Shown: positions 51,401 to 57,462 of the stretch, in pieces | Position numbering within the stretch: position 1 is the first letter of the stretch | Layout of the letters: each line of letters begins with the position of its first letter | NCBI GenBank assembly: GCA_016801845.1 | Contig: CM028909.1 | Span: 23,890,813 to 23,954,812 of the forward strand | Direction of reading: 5' to 3' | Length of the DNA stretch: 64,000 bases | From: Polydactylus sextarius | Taxonomy: Eukaryota; Chordata; Actinopteri; Polynemidae | Position numbers and translations under genes: made by a program | Notes under the pieces: generated by a model | Seen by the model: only the letters and a program-made list of their open reading frames with translations | Told to the model about the DNA's origin: nothing | The model's database searches: none

Positions 51401-52929
51401 GCTGCTCTGCAAATAAAATGATGTGAATGGTGAGTGATGAATCTCTTTTCTGAAACGTAAATTATATTGGTGATATCTGCTTACACATTTATCATGTCAC
51501 TAAAAATCTTTTTTCCCTGTCTGGTGTAGATGATGTTAACAAAATTCAACAACGAAACAAGACCTGCAAATAAATAATAAAAGTTCTACAACATACTTTT
51601 AAAAATAGCAGCAATGGTTTAATTACTTCTGTCTGTGAGCGACTGCTACAAACTTAGATATATTATGTGAAAATGTGTAAAATGTTTGTGTAAGTTTTAG
51701 TAGTTGACTATGACTAAGAGAGTAAGCAAATGAATTATCTAGATATGAGACACTTTAAAGAAACAGGTAATAGCTAATTTCTCCCACCTCTGGTTCATCT
51801 TCATCCTCGTCCATCAGTTTCTCCAGGATCTTCTTCTTGTCCCCAGTCAGCTCCTCAGTCTCTCTCATCTCAACTCCTCCTTCAACGCCTACTCCTGCTG
51901 CAAGTTCTCGGTATCTGGCAGATTCTCTGACACTCATCCCTTTCTGCTGCTTCCCTCCTCTGGTTTCCTCCTCTCCACCCGCTGCTCCTCCATCATCCTG
52001 CCTGGGACGCTTTGCTCCTCTGTCAGGCTGCCAGGTGAAAGAAGATGGTAAAATGTAATAATGTAACAAGGAGTTTGGTCTGTATACAGTGAGGGGTAAG
52101 TAATAAAATACAGGTATTACAATGTACCTGACTAGACTAAACATTAGCAGACATTAGCCGATACATTTAATAAGGAAACGCTGCACTTTTCATGAACCAT
52201 TTTAACCATCTTGCTTTTTCCACGTTTCCCTCAACTACTCTGAGAAAATGACAACTTTCAAAACATGCAGCAACAAGCAGGGTTGAGGTAAAAAAAAGGT
52301 GAGATTTTAATAAAACTAAATACATTTTAGCAGGTCACTCATGTGCCGAATTTGCAAATGAATCGTAACAATCGGTAAACTGCGTTTATCCATATGGTGA
52401 AAAGTGTATACGTCTGATTATTAAACAAAACTTAAAGAATTACGTAATGTTTAAGCGAGGGCTGGCAAAGAACACAGGGATTGTGCTCGAAGTGACTTTA
52501 TTGTCAAAAAAGAAAGAAAGAAAGAAAAGAAATCCGGTGTATGTATGTGTGCGTATCAACCTCAACCTTTTTGTGTGTAAAACTGATTTGGGTAACAACA
52601 GCTGAGGTTCATGTCTCATCCTTCTTATCCCAACCTGTTAGCTAGCTGCTAATTCATAACGTTTTATACGTTTGTCATCCAGACGCTACACAAACTAAGC
52701 TCGATGCCTTTCACTGGTGGTTCTCTGGCGAATGTAAACAGATAAAACTGGGTAAGTAACGCTACTGAGTTTCAACCTGCCTGCTAACGTTCAGAAGTAA
52801 CTGTTAGCATCGCTACTGCATGCAGTTCAATGAATGAGACAAGTTCGTGTTAGCTAAGTTAGACTTCCGTATCACTGACGAGCTGAATTAAACGCGCACC
52901 TGGTAGTTCAGGAGCTCTCCAACATCCAT
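613..52929 (-). CDS. ctnnbl1: Catenin beta-like 1, whole gene span (16 coding exons, 580 aa)
   Basis: Nuclear armadillo-like protein; in vertebrates it associates with the Prp19/CDC5L spliceosome complex and binds AID (family knowledge). The spliced product starts MDVGELLNYQ and ends IMDLVDSF-stop. Conserved blocks in order: basic KRPR (residues 16-19, likely nuclear localisation), an acidic tract (about 80-90), VKKMILTFEKRSYKNQELRI, LDLNDIIQEMH, AVVDLLQELTDIDTL, MPFDANKLYCSE, FKRHNPSTAEE, KVLDHGMIGPEG, NCHKFVDILGLRTIFPLFMK, VDRLMELHFKYL and FYLRRLDAGLFVLQ. The middle and C-terminus follow the human protein almost without gaps; exon 2 is about 15 residues longer. All exon phases agree and no internal stop occurs. 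An in-frame TAA 12 nt before the ATG fixes the start; the start context has G at +4 but C at -3. I recalled the human sequence rather than aligning it. Orthology is close to certain; individual splice sites are predictions. Confidence 0.97.
702..6136 (-). other. ctnnbl1: ctnnbl1 intron 15 (5435 bp)
   Basis: GT-AG intron between exons 15 and 16. It contains a 23-nt A tract at 3268-3290 and short CA/GT runs near 2740 and 4600. I see no coding sequence, RNA gene or complete transposon; short open frames here lack recognisable similarity and codon structure. Confidence 0.85.
6137..6209 (-). CDS. ctnnbl1: ctnnbl1 exon 15
   Basis: 73 nt encoding residues 528-552 (LQQRVHQILNLRGGSIKVVR, then HIMR). 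Acceptor CTTTAG|TTGCAGCAG, donor AGAG|GTGAGT. I chose the first of three clustered AG sites because it keeps the same length as the human protein. Confidence 0.93.
6243..6545 (+). mobile_element. Tc1-like DNA transposon relic (family 1), internally deleted
   Basis: It begins with a terminal sequence (CACCGATCAGCCACAACATT) typical of a common teleost Tc1-like family. It then jumps to fragments of transposase coding sequence normally far apart (near 6310-6440 and 6490-6545). No open transposase frame survives. It lies in intron 14, just beyond the exon 15 acceptor. Confidence 0.7.
6616..6670. repeat. Inverted repeat, 15-bp perfect arms
   Basis: Arms TACATGCTCACTCAC (6616-6630) and GTGAGTGAGCATGTA (6656-6670) enclose a 25-nt spacer. 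It could be a foldback remnant following the Tc1-like relic. Confidence 0.8.
7772..8027. repeat. Dispersed teleost repeat with GT-rich ends and GGGGAC motifs
   Basis: A GT run, then AGGTATACCTTACGTTGTGGGGAC, CACATTATGGGGACC, a TTAGGT/GGTCAG-type segment, GAAATGTCCTC and a terminal GTGTGTGCGTG. The arrangement matches a repeat often seen in fish introns (from memory, no search). Its end abuts the exon 14 donor. The first quoted motif spans two overlapping words. Confidence 0.6.
8034..8171 (-). CDS. ctnnbl1: ctnnbl1 exon 14
   Basis: 138 nt encoding residues 482-527: EMVRRGEILDDSMEDEFYLR, then RLDAGLFVLQLICYIMVEIS, then NSGISQ. The acceptor is formed directly by a (TG)n run ending TGTGTAG|GAGATG. 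The donor is TCACAG|GTATAC, immediately followed by a dispersed repeat. Phase 0 at both ends. Confidence 0.95.
8174..8199 (-). repeat. (TG)n microsatellite forming the exon 14 acceptor tract
   Basis: About 12-13 TG units in the transcript end directly in TAG|GAG at exon 14. They replace a normal polypyrimidine tract. Confidence 0.95.
12787..12808 (+). repeat. (GT)11 microsatellite
   Basis: Uninterrupted GT dinucleotides in intron 13. Confidence 0.95.
13605..14037 (+). mobile_element. Tc1-like transposon relic (family 2), 3' half
   Basis: Reads as a decayed transposase C-terminus: HDNNPKHT-like (about 13645), then QSPDLN (about 13730) and a WDFMKRK block. It ends in a Tc1-type terminus, AACTTTTGCACAGCACTG. 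The catalytic Glu expected after the DLN motif is Ala here, and the frame is broken. The 5' half and left terminus are missing. Dead element in intron 13. Confidence 0.75.
15115..16110 (+). repeat. Purine-rich kilobase (AG/GAA-rich)
   Basis: The plus strand is dominated by A and G (GAAAG, GAGAG and AAGGAGA words), apart from a (CA)22 run and the roughly 200 nt around it. In the ctnnbl1 transcript it is pyrimidine-rich. No coding sense; open frames on the minus strand here are low-complexity Ser/Leu/Phe artefacts. Confidence 0.75.
15431..15474. repeat. (CA)22 microsatellite
   Basis: 44 nt of uninterrupted CA in intron 13, probably highly polymorphic. Confidence 0.97.
16640..16900 (+). mobile_element. 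Tc1-like relic (family 1), left end fused to transposase C-terminus
   Basis: A sub-terminal segment (GACCACCTACACTGACAGG) is followed directly by sequence coding for DLNPIKHLLDVLD at about 16783-16822. In active Tc1-like transposases this block reads PIEH with the Glu catalytic; here it is Lys. An internal deletion derivative. Confidence 0.7.
18470..18765 (+). mobile_element. L2-like LINE 3' end
   Basis: A CT-rich lead, then the block CAGTCGAGGCAGATGACCG, TTTCTTCCTGTTAAAAAGGA, GGTTTCTCTATGTAAA and CCTATATAAATAAAATTG with a (TTGAA)-type tail. This layout is the common 3' end of teleost L2-type LINEs (recognised from memory). Only the 3' end is present. Confidence 0.7.
18862..19718 (+). repeat. 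Dispersed repeat family R1, copy A
   Basis: Shares blocks in the same order and orientation with 24331-25014: CTATTGCAAACTG, AGCAGTATCTCGAGCTAACA, CAAATTTAAGGGGG, TATGACATATCACAGC, TTTGGTATGGTCCTTTAGA and GAATTCTATAACCC. No coding capacity recognised, and I cannot assign a transposon class. Confidence 0.75.
20956..21002. repeat. 47-bp palindrome with 19-bp arms
   Basis: Arms TTATTAATGCTAGCATTAA and its exact complement flank a 9-nt centre (TAAGCTAGC). Each arm contains the smaller palindrome AATGCTAGCATT. Confidence 0.95.
21286..21366 (-). CDS. ctnnbl1: ctnnbl1 exon 13
   Basis: 81 nt encoding residues 455-481 (VDRLMELHFKYLEAVQQADK, then RIEGEKH), phase 0 at both ends. Acceptor CTCCAG|GTTGAT, donor AAACAT|GTAAGC. 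The exon could be skipped without a frameshift. Confidence 0.96.
21367..22356 (-). other. ctnnbl1: ctnnbl1 intron 12 (990 bp)
   Basis: GT-AG intron, AT-rich. I see no repeat, RNA gene or coding signal in it. Confidence 0.85.
22357..22454 (-). CDS. ctnnbl1: ctnnbl1 exon 12
   Basis: 98 nt encoding residues 422-454 (EHVCSIIASMLRNLKSQQRS, then RLLNKFMENDCEK). Acceptor CTCAG|AACACG, donor GAGAAG|GTTAGT. It sits between the 12.2 kb intron 11 and a 990 bp intron 12. Confidence 0.96.
23751..23920 (-). mobile_element. MITE-like element family M1, truncated copy
   Basis: Opposite orientation to the copies at 32435-32968 and 47922-48447, matching only their first 170 bp or so (TTTCTAGCACTTTTCACAT, TAGACCAGGTGAAAA). 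It has the best-preserved terminus, AAGGTGACAGAGAATCAAAA on the minus strand. Confidence 0.75.
24331..25014 (+). repeat. Dispersed repeat family R1, copy B
   Basis: Second copy of the family at 18862-19718, shorter and diverged, same orientation. The best-matching block is 24725-25010. Confidence 0.75.
27260..28515 (-). mobile_element. Non-LTR retrotransposon reverse-transcriptase relic
   Basis: The minus strand codes in shifted frames for reverse-transcriptase blocks: GVDEYL (about 28330), GCPLSSVLF in the palm, the catalytic FADDVVLL box (27722-27733 for FADD), then FAAECEAGGMRIS and a C-terminal stretch. Frameshifts and deletions interrupt it and both ends are missing. The FADD motif itself is intact. 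Clade uncertain (RTE- or Rex-like). It sits in intron 11 in the gene's own orientation. Confidence 0.8.
28526..28816 (+). mobile_element. LINE 3' fragment, first part (interrupted)
   Basis: Decayed C-terminal coding and downstream sequence of an L2-like LINE (TTTAAGGTTATTTTATTTG, CCAACCAGCTGCTCC, AGTTCTGGAACAGTTTG). It continues at 30001 after the inserted element. Confidence 0.6.
28817..30000. mobile_element. hAT-like DNA transposon (non-autonomous, 1184 bp)
   Basis: Termini CAGGGCTCC (28817) and GAGCCCTG (ends 30000) are inverted, and GTGTAT is repeated at both junctions. The element splits a LINE tail whose two parts resume on either side. CAGGG-type ends suggest a hAT relative, but a clean 8-bp duplication is not visible. 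No transposase frame. An inverted repeat with 18-bp arms lies inside (29194-29235). Confidence 0.7.
30001..30146 (+). mobile_element. LINE 3' fragment, second part with tail
   Basis: Continuation of 28526-28816, ending GTGCTTTATAAATGAACTTG and a TGATATGATTTGAT tail, a typical L2-like LINE terminus. Confidence 0.65.
32435..32968 (+). mobile_element. MITE-like element family M1, full copy
   Basis: 534 bp, about nine-tenths identical by eye to 47922-48447 through most of its length (GTCTTTGTTGAAGAACGGTT, CTCTTTTAGAAATGTC, GAAGCTTCTGAGGCGTTACA). The ends AGGTGTCATAGAATC and, inverted, AAAGGTGACAGAATG form imperfect terminal repeats. Non-coding. Confidence 0.8.
33600..33745 (+). repeat. Pyrimidine-rich tract with (CTTT)n
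   Basis: A CTTT repeat at about 33642-33665 is followed by CT-rich sequence to about 33745, in intron 11. Confidence 0.8.
34691..34872 (-). CDS. ctnnbl1: ctnnbl1 exon 11
   Basis: 182 nt encoding residues 361-422: EKKMSRTSALKVLDHGMIGP, then EGADNCHKFVDILGLRTIFP, then LFMKTPKKMKKTGTSEKEHE. Acceptor GCTGCAG|AGAAAA, donor ATGAAG|GTCAGT. The Lys-rich segment in the second half is probably a solvent-exposed loop between helical repeats (inference). Confidence 0.97.
34873..40790 (-). other. ctnnbl1: ctnnbl1 intron 10 (5918 bp)
   Basis: GT-AG intron. It holds short inverted repeats (34977-35000 and 38812-38843) and a G-rich run at 36520-36537. No mobile element, RNA gene or coding sequence is evident. 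Confidence 0.85.
40791..40939 (-). CDS. ctnnbl1: ctnnbl1 exon 10
   Basis: 149 nt encoding residues 312-361: VFKRHNPSTAEEEEMMENLF, then DALCSCLMLPNNRDRFLRGE, then GLQLMNLMLR. Acceptor CATCCAG|GTTTTT, donor CTTAG|GTGAGG. One of the best-conserved exons; the Arg codon is split with exon 11. Confidence 0.97.
40940..41458 (-). other. ctnnbl1: ctnnbl1 intron 9 (519 bp)
   Basis: Short GT-AG intron with no repeat or other feature that I can identify. Confidence 0.88.
41459..41517 (-). CDS. ctnnbl1: ctnnbl1 exon 9
   Basis: 59 nt encoding residues 292-311 (NTRELLGEMDGIDVLLQQLS). Acceptor CCCACAG|ATACCA, donor CTCTCA|GTAAGA. This is the smallest internal exon. Losing it would break the frame. Confidence 0.95.
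41518..42827 (-). other. ctnnbl1: ctnnbl1 intron 8 (1310 bp)
   Basis: GT-AG intron whose half nearest exon 8 (about 42255-42740) is strongly purine-rich on the plus strand, hence pyrimidine-rich in the transcript. No gene or mobile element seen. Confidence 0.85.
42255..42740 (+). repeat. Purine-rich tract in intron 8
   Basis: GA-rich on the plus strand with no tandem unit. Open frames on either strand here are composition artefacts. Confidence 0.7.
42828..42900 (-). CDS. ctnnbl1: ctnnbl1 exon 8
   Basis: 73 nt encoding residues 268-292, including the near-invariant block AKMPFDANKLYCSEILAILL. Acceptor TCTCAG|GCAAAG, donor ATGACA|GTAAGT. Confidence 0.96.
42901..43574 (-). other. ctnnbl1: ctnnbl1 intron 7 (674 bp)
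   Basis: GT-AG intron, AT-rich, with nothing further recognisable. Confidence 0.88.
43575..43666 (-). CDS. ctnnbl1: ctnnbl1 exon 7
   Basis: 92 nt encoding residues 237-267 (AIIENMAEFRPGLCAEAAQQ, then GLMQWLLKRIK), a helical-repeat segment. Acceptor TTTCCAG|CTATTA, donor ATTAAG|GTAAGA. Ends in phase 0. Confidence 0.95.
43667..45998 (-). other. ctnnbl1: ctnnbl1 intron 6 (2332 bp)
   Basis: GT-AG intron with a purine-rich stretch at 43985-44330, short CA runs near 44455-44475, and two tandem copies of a 16-bp unit (TTTGTGCATTGAATCA) around 45644-45677. No gene seen. Confidence 0.85.
43985..44330 (+). repeat. Purine-rich tract in intron 6
   Basis: GGAAAGACG, GAGAAAAAAA and GGAAAGGAGG-type sequence, similar in composition to the block in intron 13. 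Confidence 0.65.
45999..46092 (-). CDS. ctnnbl1: ctnnbl1 exon 6
   Basis: 94 nt encoding residues 206-237 (LEGQVVALLVQNMERLDEQV, then KEEADGIYNTL). Acceptor GTGTGTAG|TTGGAG, donor ACTGG|GTAAGG. A SINE lies only 35 bp upstream in the intron. Skipping this exon would shift the frame. Confidence 0.95.
46128..46321 (-). mobile_element. tRNA-derived SINE with target-site duplication
   Basis: On the minus strand it starts CTGCGCCTGGATGACAGAGT, with an A-box-like TGACAGAGTGG and an exact B box GGTTCGAGTCC. A CT-rich body and a GATTAAAGGCAAAAAAATGC tail follow. TCTGACAC flanks both ends (46120-46127 and 46322-46329) as the target duplication. It matches a common percomorph SINE layout. Same orientation as ctnnbl1, 35 bp upstream of exon 6. 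Confidence 0.88.
47922..48447 (+). mobile_element. MITE-like element family M1, full copy
   Basis: Homologous along its whole length to 32435-32968. Right terminus TTCTCTGTCACCTTTAA; the left terminus is degraded (TAAAGAATCAAAATG). Non-coding, intron 5. Confidence 0.8.
48820..48917 (-). CDS. ctnnbl1: ctnnbl1 exon 5, starting at an AC acceptor
   Basis: 98 nt encoding residues 173-205: DVAIAVVDLLQELTDIDTLH, then ESEEGAEVLIDAL. The upstream boundary is GAACCAC|ATGTGGCC (AC rather than AG). The reading frame and the match to the conserved family block both require this junction. The donor is GCTCTG|GTGAGT, phase 0. Confidence 0.93.
48918..49226 (-). other. ctnnbl1: ctnnbl1 intron 4: AT-AC minor-class (U12-type) intron, 309 bp
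   Basis: The intron begins ATATCCTTT (complement at 49218-49226), identical to the U12 AT-AC donor consensus, and ends CCTGAACCAC. A TCCTTAGC motif (complement at 48927-48934) resembles the U12 branch site TTCCTTRAY, with the likely branch A about 11 nt from the end, inside the range known for U12 introns. There is no polypyrimidine tract before the AC. The frame joins G|AT into the Asp of a conserved protein block. It is the shortest intron in the gene. Requires U11/U12-U4atac/U6atac splicing (family knowledge). Confidence 0.92.
49227..49366 (-). CDS. ctnnbl1: ctnnbl1 exon 4, ending at an AT-AC (U12-type) donor
   Basis: 140 nt encoding residues 126-173: FMESELDLNDIIQEMHVIAT, then MPDLYHLLVELNAV...HENTD. 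The acceptor is ACCAG|GTTCATG. The 3' end is ACACTG|ATATCCTTT, a non-GT boundary matching the U12 AT-AC donor consensus. Reading on would hit TAA after three codons, so splicing here is required. The Asp codon is split G|AT. Confidence 0.93.
49367..49733 (-). other. ctnnbl1: ctnnbl1 intron 3 (367 bp)
   Basis: Short GT-AG intron with an interrupted T-rich run around 49641-49672 on the plus strand. No other feature seen. Confidence 0.88.
49734..49840 (-). CDS. ctnnbl1: ctnnbl1 exon 3
   Basis: 107 nt encoding residues 91-126 (AEPVDESSVKKMILTFEKRS, then YKNQELRIKFPDSPEK), the start of the helical domain. Acceptor CAAACAG|GCAGAG, donor GAGAA|GTAAGT. It leaves two bases of a Lys codon, completed by the first G of exon 4. 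Confidence 0.95.
49841..51787 (-). other. ctnnbl1: ctnnbl1 intron 2 (1947 bp)
   Basis: GT-AG intron, AT-rich, without recognised repeats or genes. Confidence 0.86.
51788..52027 (-). CDS. ctnnbl1: ctnnbl1 exon 2: nuclear-localisation and acidic N-terminal region
   Basis: 240 nt encoding residues 11-90, phase 0 at both ends. Acceptor CTGGCAG|CCTGAC, donor CCAGAG|GTGGGAG. It begins PDRGAKRPRQDD, carrying the basic localisation motif, and ends in the acidic run LMDEDEDEPE. The middle is rich in Gly, Glu and Ala and is longer than in mammals. This is the least conserved part of the protein. Confidence 0.93.
52028..52899 (-). other. ctnnbl1: ctnnbl1 intron 1 (872 bp)
   Basis: GT-AG intron with a short (AGAA)n run at 52511-52530. 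Nothing else recognised. Confidence 0.87.
52900..52929 (-). CDS. ctnnbl1: ctnnbl1 exon 1 (coding part)
   Basis: Encodes MDVGELLNYQ, residues 1-10, essentially the same as the mammalian N-terminus. The donor is CAG|GTGCGC and the phase is 0. The in-frame TAA just upstream means translation cannot begin further 5' in this frame. Confidence 0.95.
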
Positions 52930-53105
52930 TTGTCCGCGTTAGAAGCCTCAACCGTGTCAACGTTTTGATAGTTTAGGAAGTATATCAAGAGCTAACAGTT
53001 AGCAATTCGGCTAACAACAAGCGTCCCGCATATACATGCCTGCCGTAAAAGGTGTTGTCCGTTGTCGTAAAAAGAGACTGTCGTAAACTTTGTTGCCCGT
53101 GATAT
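52930..53105 (-). promoter_or_regulatory. ctnnbl1: ctnnbl1 5' UTR and CpG-enriched promoter region
   Basis: About 13 CpG dinucleotides occur in roughly 175 bp directly before the start codon, far denser than in the flanking sequence. This fits an unmethylated housekeeping promoter (inference). I cannot place a TATA box, initiator or transcription start with confidence. Confidence 0.5.
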
Positions 53106-55660
53106 TTTCAACTGCAAATCATGAATGATACAAGCGTTTACTTCTTCATTCACTAAAGTTGAACAATTGAACTCCGCCTGTCATTTTAGCTTCATTTGTA
53201 CAATTGAAAGAAATAAGGTAGGTGTAGGTAGGTCTGAACACTGTCAGAGGAATTTGTAGTATTGATGACTTGTGTAAATATCTTGAATGAATTAATGAAT
53301 AAAATGAACACACACATGCACTATAATTACAACTGTGTATTAAATATCACTGATGAGTTTTATAATGTGTTTATTAAATGCTTTTGTTACCATTAACACT
53401 GGTTGAGGGGCCTTTGATTTTTGGGATGTGTGAGCAGGAGCAATGCTGGAATCTAACAAAGACCTGATATTTAGGGAATGTAAGGCTTTTGAGTTATTTG
53501 TGTTTCATATATATCTTCAATTATAATAAAATATAATGTAAATTAATATAAAACAAAATGACAAAATTTGTAACTATCATTATTAGTCATTATTGTACGT
53601 GCAAGGGAATATTTCACACATACAGTTGAATTTAAAAAGGCTACTTTAACTGCCACTCATAATGCACATAAAGAAATTTTTTTTTTTTTTTTTTTTTTTT
53701 CAAACAATCCTTCTGGCTCACTAATCAATCCGGCAGTAAGCCCTTTCAGGAATAATTAAACGAGACTGTTTCCCCATAAGACCTTGCATTTGAAATCCCG
53801 GTCTTATGGGCTGACTTTTGCTCTATTCATACCAGCAGAGTTCTTTATGTCAAGGCAGCTTATTGTTACAGACAGGCAGAAAATCACCTTTTCAATGAGC
53901 ATCACTGGGAAATGTACAAGTGGTGCATCATGTAGAAGCTTCCATTGCCACTTCAGTCTCTGGCCAGTGATCTGTGACAGCAGAGTGCAAAAAAAAAAAA
54001 AAAAAAAAAAAAAAAGAAAATAGAAAAACATTTTTGAGAAAAGATCTGTGCTAAGCAGTGAAGCTTAACGTCCCAACAAACATGAAGGAGAACACACTTG
54101 ATCAAAGGAAAGAGAAGCAGGTTGAAGAATCAAAACAGTGAAGATGAAAAATTAAATGGACATCCTAAGAGTAGAAACAGCTACACAGTGTGAGTACAAT
54201 GTGATGAGGTGAGGGAAATGAGAATTTTTTTGTAATGTCTGTTTAATGAGACATAATCAGGTCAGATCAGACCAATATTTACAACACTATGTGTTGATGA
54301 TTAAAAATGAGTCCTGATGATAAGCTATCACAAGATGATGTGTATTGATCATAAGTTTTATGTTCTGCCATCCTCATTATAAATTGTATGGTGTTGCTGA
54401 TAAAGCTACACAAGTTATTGGACGCTGCATGAAAACAGTAATGTTCATGCCACATGTTCATCCGAAGTGCACAAGACAAGGACTGTAGTGAAACATCAAG
54501 TAATAAGCCATGCATGAATTGTTCAATTTTGCTCTTTTCTGTACAATCCAAGATATAAACAGCTCTTAAATTAGCACTAAATTAGCATTACAGAAATTGA
54601 GAATTATACCTGATAAAAAAAATAAGCCACACAGTAAGATTTATATCCATGGGTCTTTTTCATGAAAACATTTTGACATGTCACAATAGGAAAAGTATTA
54701 TAATGAATCATAGCTAAAACTAATTTAACTGCTTCATTTTTACTAATGTAATGTAAACTGACTCATTGCCATGAACATGCATGTTTGCACAGAGTGACAG
54801 ATGACTAATGGTAGGGGAAGGAAGAAAAAAAAAAAAAAAAGCTTCAATGTACAAATCTGTTTTGAGTTTTTTGAGATATATTGGATCATTTGAACATTGA
54901 TTGAAATGAAACCATGTGAGAAGTTTTGAAAGAAAAATCATTATATAGTGGAGCTGTTGATAAGTCATTAACATCTGAGATGTGATGCCGACTAAACATT
55001 GTTCATCACAAGCCATAAACTCTGGAAAGTACAGGCTTGATCTTTAACAGTGTTTATTTTTAAATGGTGTAATATGATAGTGATGAGTGTTAATTATTAG
55101 GGCTAAACCAAACAATGCAGTCAATGGGTTTGGGTCAATAACCATATCAATGAAAATAAGTTAAATATATCTGTTCAGGGTGGAATCAGTTTGGGAAATA
55201 ACTAAAATACAGAGTTCTTGGGTCTAAACCAGAGAGACGTACATACAGCTTATATAGAGATAGACAGTGATACCGTTACCTGCAAATAAATTTAAAATTG
55301 TTCAAATGTGATAAATATACTATAGATATTATCATTGTATTATCAAATCATCTTGTCCATGACATTATTAGTCATTGATACATAGTGCTTGTTGAACTTT
55401 TTGTCCAACTTTCCTTTGATTGGTTGATGTTTCAGTGATTTTGTAGTAAGGGGGAGGATTTTATATAAGCACTTTGGGCTTCCAATTATTTGCTTTTGCA
55501 TTATTGAGTGTGTTTTGTTGTTTTATCATATACATAATTATTACCTAATTGTGTGCATGTGAATGGCCCATAATGTCATTTTTATTATCTAGTTTAATTT
55601 ATGCACACATATAGACACCGCCCAACTTCCACCATTTTGAATGGATCATGAAAACTTCTG
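53106..55660. other. Intergenic sequence upstream of ctnnbl1
   Basis: AT-rich with a T24 tract at 53677-53700, an A27 tract at 53989-54015 and a hairpin between them (53773-53810). An A-rich run lies near 54824-54840. No gene recognised. Confidence 0.8.
53677..54015. repeat. Poly-T / poly-A bracketed segment
   Basis: T24 at the left and A27 at the right enclose 288 bp of moderately complex sequence. The enclosed part holds an inverted repeat, CCCATAAGACC (53773-53783) and GGTCTTATGGG (53800-53810). Identity unknown. Confidence 0.5.
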
Positions 55661-55667
55661 CACATGC

Positions 55668-55960
55668 TTTTTTTTTTTTTTTTTTTTAAACTGCTTTATT
55701 AACAATTAAAAAATACACCAAAACTGTTATTGCCAGTGGTATATAAAAATGAGAGAGTACAATTGAATATAAAAGAATAAATAAATAAATAACATAAGTA
55801 AGTAATGATGGTGCCATCTTGGATCAGTTCTTCCAAATAATGATTGTTTTTTATTTTTATATATTTTTTATGAATGTGGAATTTTTGACCATCAGAACCT
55901 CCACAATGTGACGCAGTTGAACATGTCACAGTTGCCATGACTACACAGTGCACCACTCAG
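55668..55960 (-). pseudogene. Possible retrocopy or LINE/SINE 3' end with poly-A tail
   Basis: On the minus strand an AATAAA (55695-55700) is followed 7 nt later by A20 (55668-55687), the signature of a reverse-transcribed polyadenylated RNA. The sequence before it includes CCAAGATGGCACCATC and an 85-codon open frame that I do not recognise. The 5' limit is arbitrary. It could equally be the 3' end of a retrotransposon. Confidence 0.4.
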
Positions 55961-56319
55961 TTCTAAAACATCGGTTACACATAAATAGCTGAAACAAACA
56001 GAGAAAATTTCATTTTTCACAAAGTTTAACAAAGTTTAACTCAATGATTTTGTTGAAAAGAAGACATCCAGTTGGAGATATTTTGCATTCACACACCAAC
56101 CTGGACTCTAAACTATCAGACTTGCAGACAGATGCAACCTTAATTTGTCTCAGTACGTTTCTAACGCACATTGATATGGTTCCCCTTTGAACATTGACGA
56201 TGATCACCAATGTGATATCAACCTGTCAGTCCACACAATAGGAGTATGAACACTGAAGGTAAATTAGTATTATTATTATCAATCAGTTATTTCATTACTC
56301 CGACACCGACATTAGGCAA

Positions 56320-56936
56320 CAAGCCAATATTTTGTTCTCAAAGTTAGATGCAGGAAAACTGGGCACTTTGAGATTGTCACTGACTGTGACAAGGGTCAAA
56401 TTGTGATGGCGGGTCAGAACATCTTCAGAATCTGTACCAGTCTGTAGTGGTCAGTTCTTGCTTAAAGATGGAAAAATGTTGAACTGGTGACAGGGTCATG
56501 AGTAACCAAGGCTCACTGATATGTGTGGGGAGCCAAGACTGCCCTGCGTGGTCCAATCTAACAAAAGAGTTAATTAGGAAGACTTCAGATTCTGTAGAAG
56601 ATTGTTTACAAAGTAAGTACATTACCTGAAGCTCTTAGCTATAATGGTATAACTTAGCTATAAGTTGAAATTTCATAATACAAACTTTCTCAAAACTCAT
56701 CTGATTGATGTGATTTTTTAACCAACATGACAAAAAGTATGAACTAATTGTCACCTGAAAATAGACCTAGAATGCATGTGATGTGTTTTTCCTTTAATGA
56801 TAGTATATACCACAGCATGCATCCAGATGTCGAGTAGAGTCCATGCCTCAATGGGTCAGGGCTGTTCTGATGATCAAAGTTGGACCTAAACAATATTATG
56901 CATATTACAGTCATAATGTTATGGCTGATCAGTGTA
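56320..56936 (+). mobile_element. Tc1-like transposon relic (family 1), with right terminus
   Basis: Starts near CCAATATTTTGTTCTCAAAG, includes transposase N-terminal coding remnants (GACAAGGGTCAAATTGTGAT; GACAGGGTCATGAGTAACCA), a degenerate middle, then GAGTCCATGCCTCAATGGGT and the terminus CATAATGTTATGGCTGATCA. The middle of the transposase and its catalytic core are largely lost. Same family as the relics in introns 13 and 14. Confidence 0.8.
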
Positions 56937-57462
56937 GAAAACAGTGGTTGGATATGTCAAATTGAACCTAGCCTGAGCCAGCTGATGACTTTAAAACTCA
57001 ATAAGATCAACAAGCTGATATGTGTGGCAGACAGCTGGGTGGTTCAGATGTGTTTAATATAAATATGTCAAATACAGTAAATTAGTATTCCAAGAAATCA
57101 ACTAACAACATTTCCTCCTCTGCAGCTGCCTTGAAGCCTCCATTATTACAAATCCTTTTGGTTCTACACAATGATTAACATTTTCCACAATCCCTGAAGG
57201 AGTCAAAAGCTTTTCATACACAACTGTCTGCTTAATGACGTCGCCTCATCTTTTCTCTGCAGAATTATTCCAGGGCGACGCTGTGGGATAATTTCCACAG
57301 AATCATACCCCATTTCCTTTGAAACAGAACAATGTAATTTCACACAAGCTGTGAGGGCTGATTGCATTAAATCACATGAGGTCAGTATGATTGTATCATG
57401 CTGCTGAGGCTGACAGAAGTGTGCTCAAAATTCAGGCTGCTTAGATGCTATCATTAAAAGAG

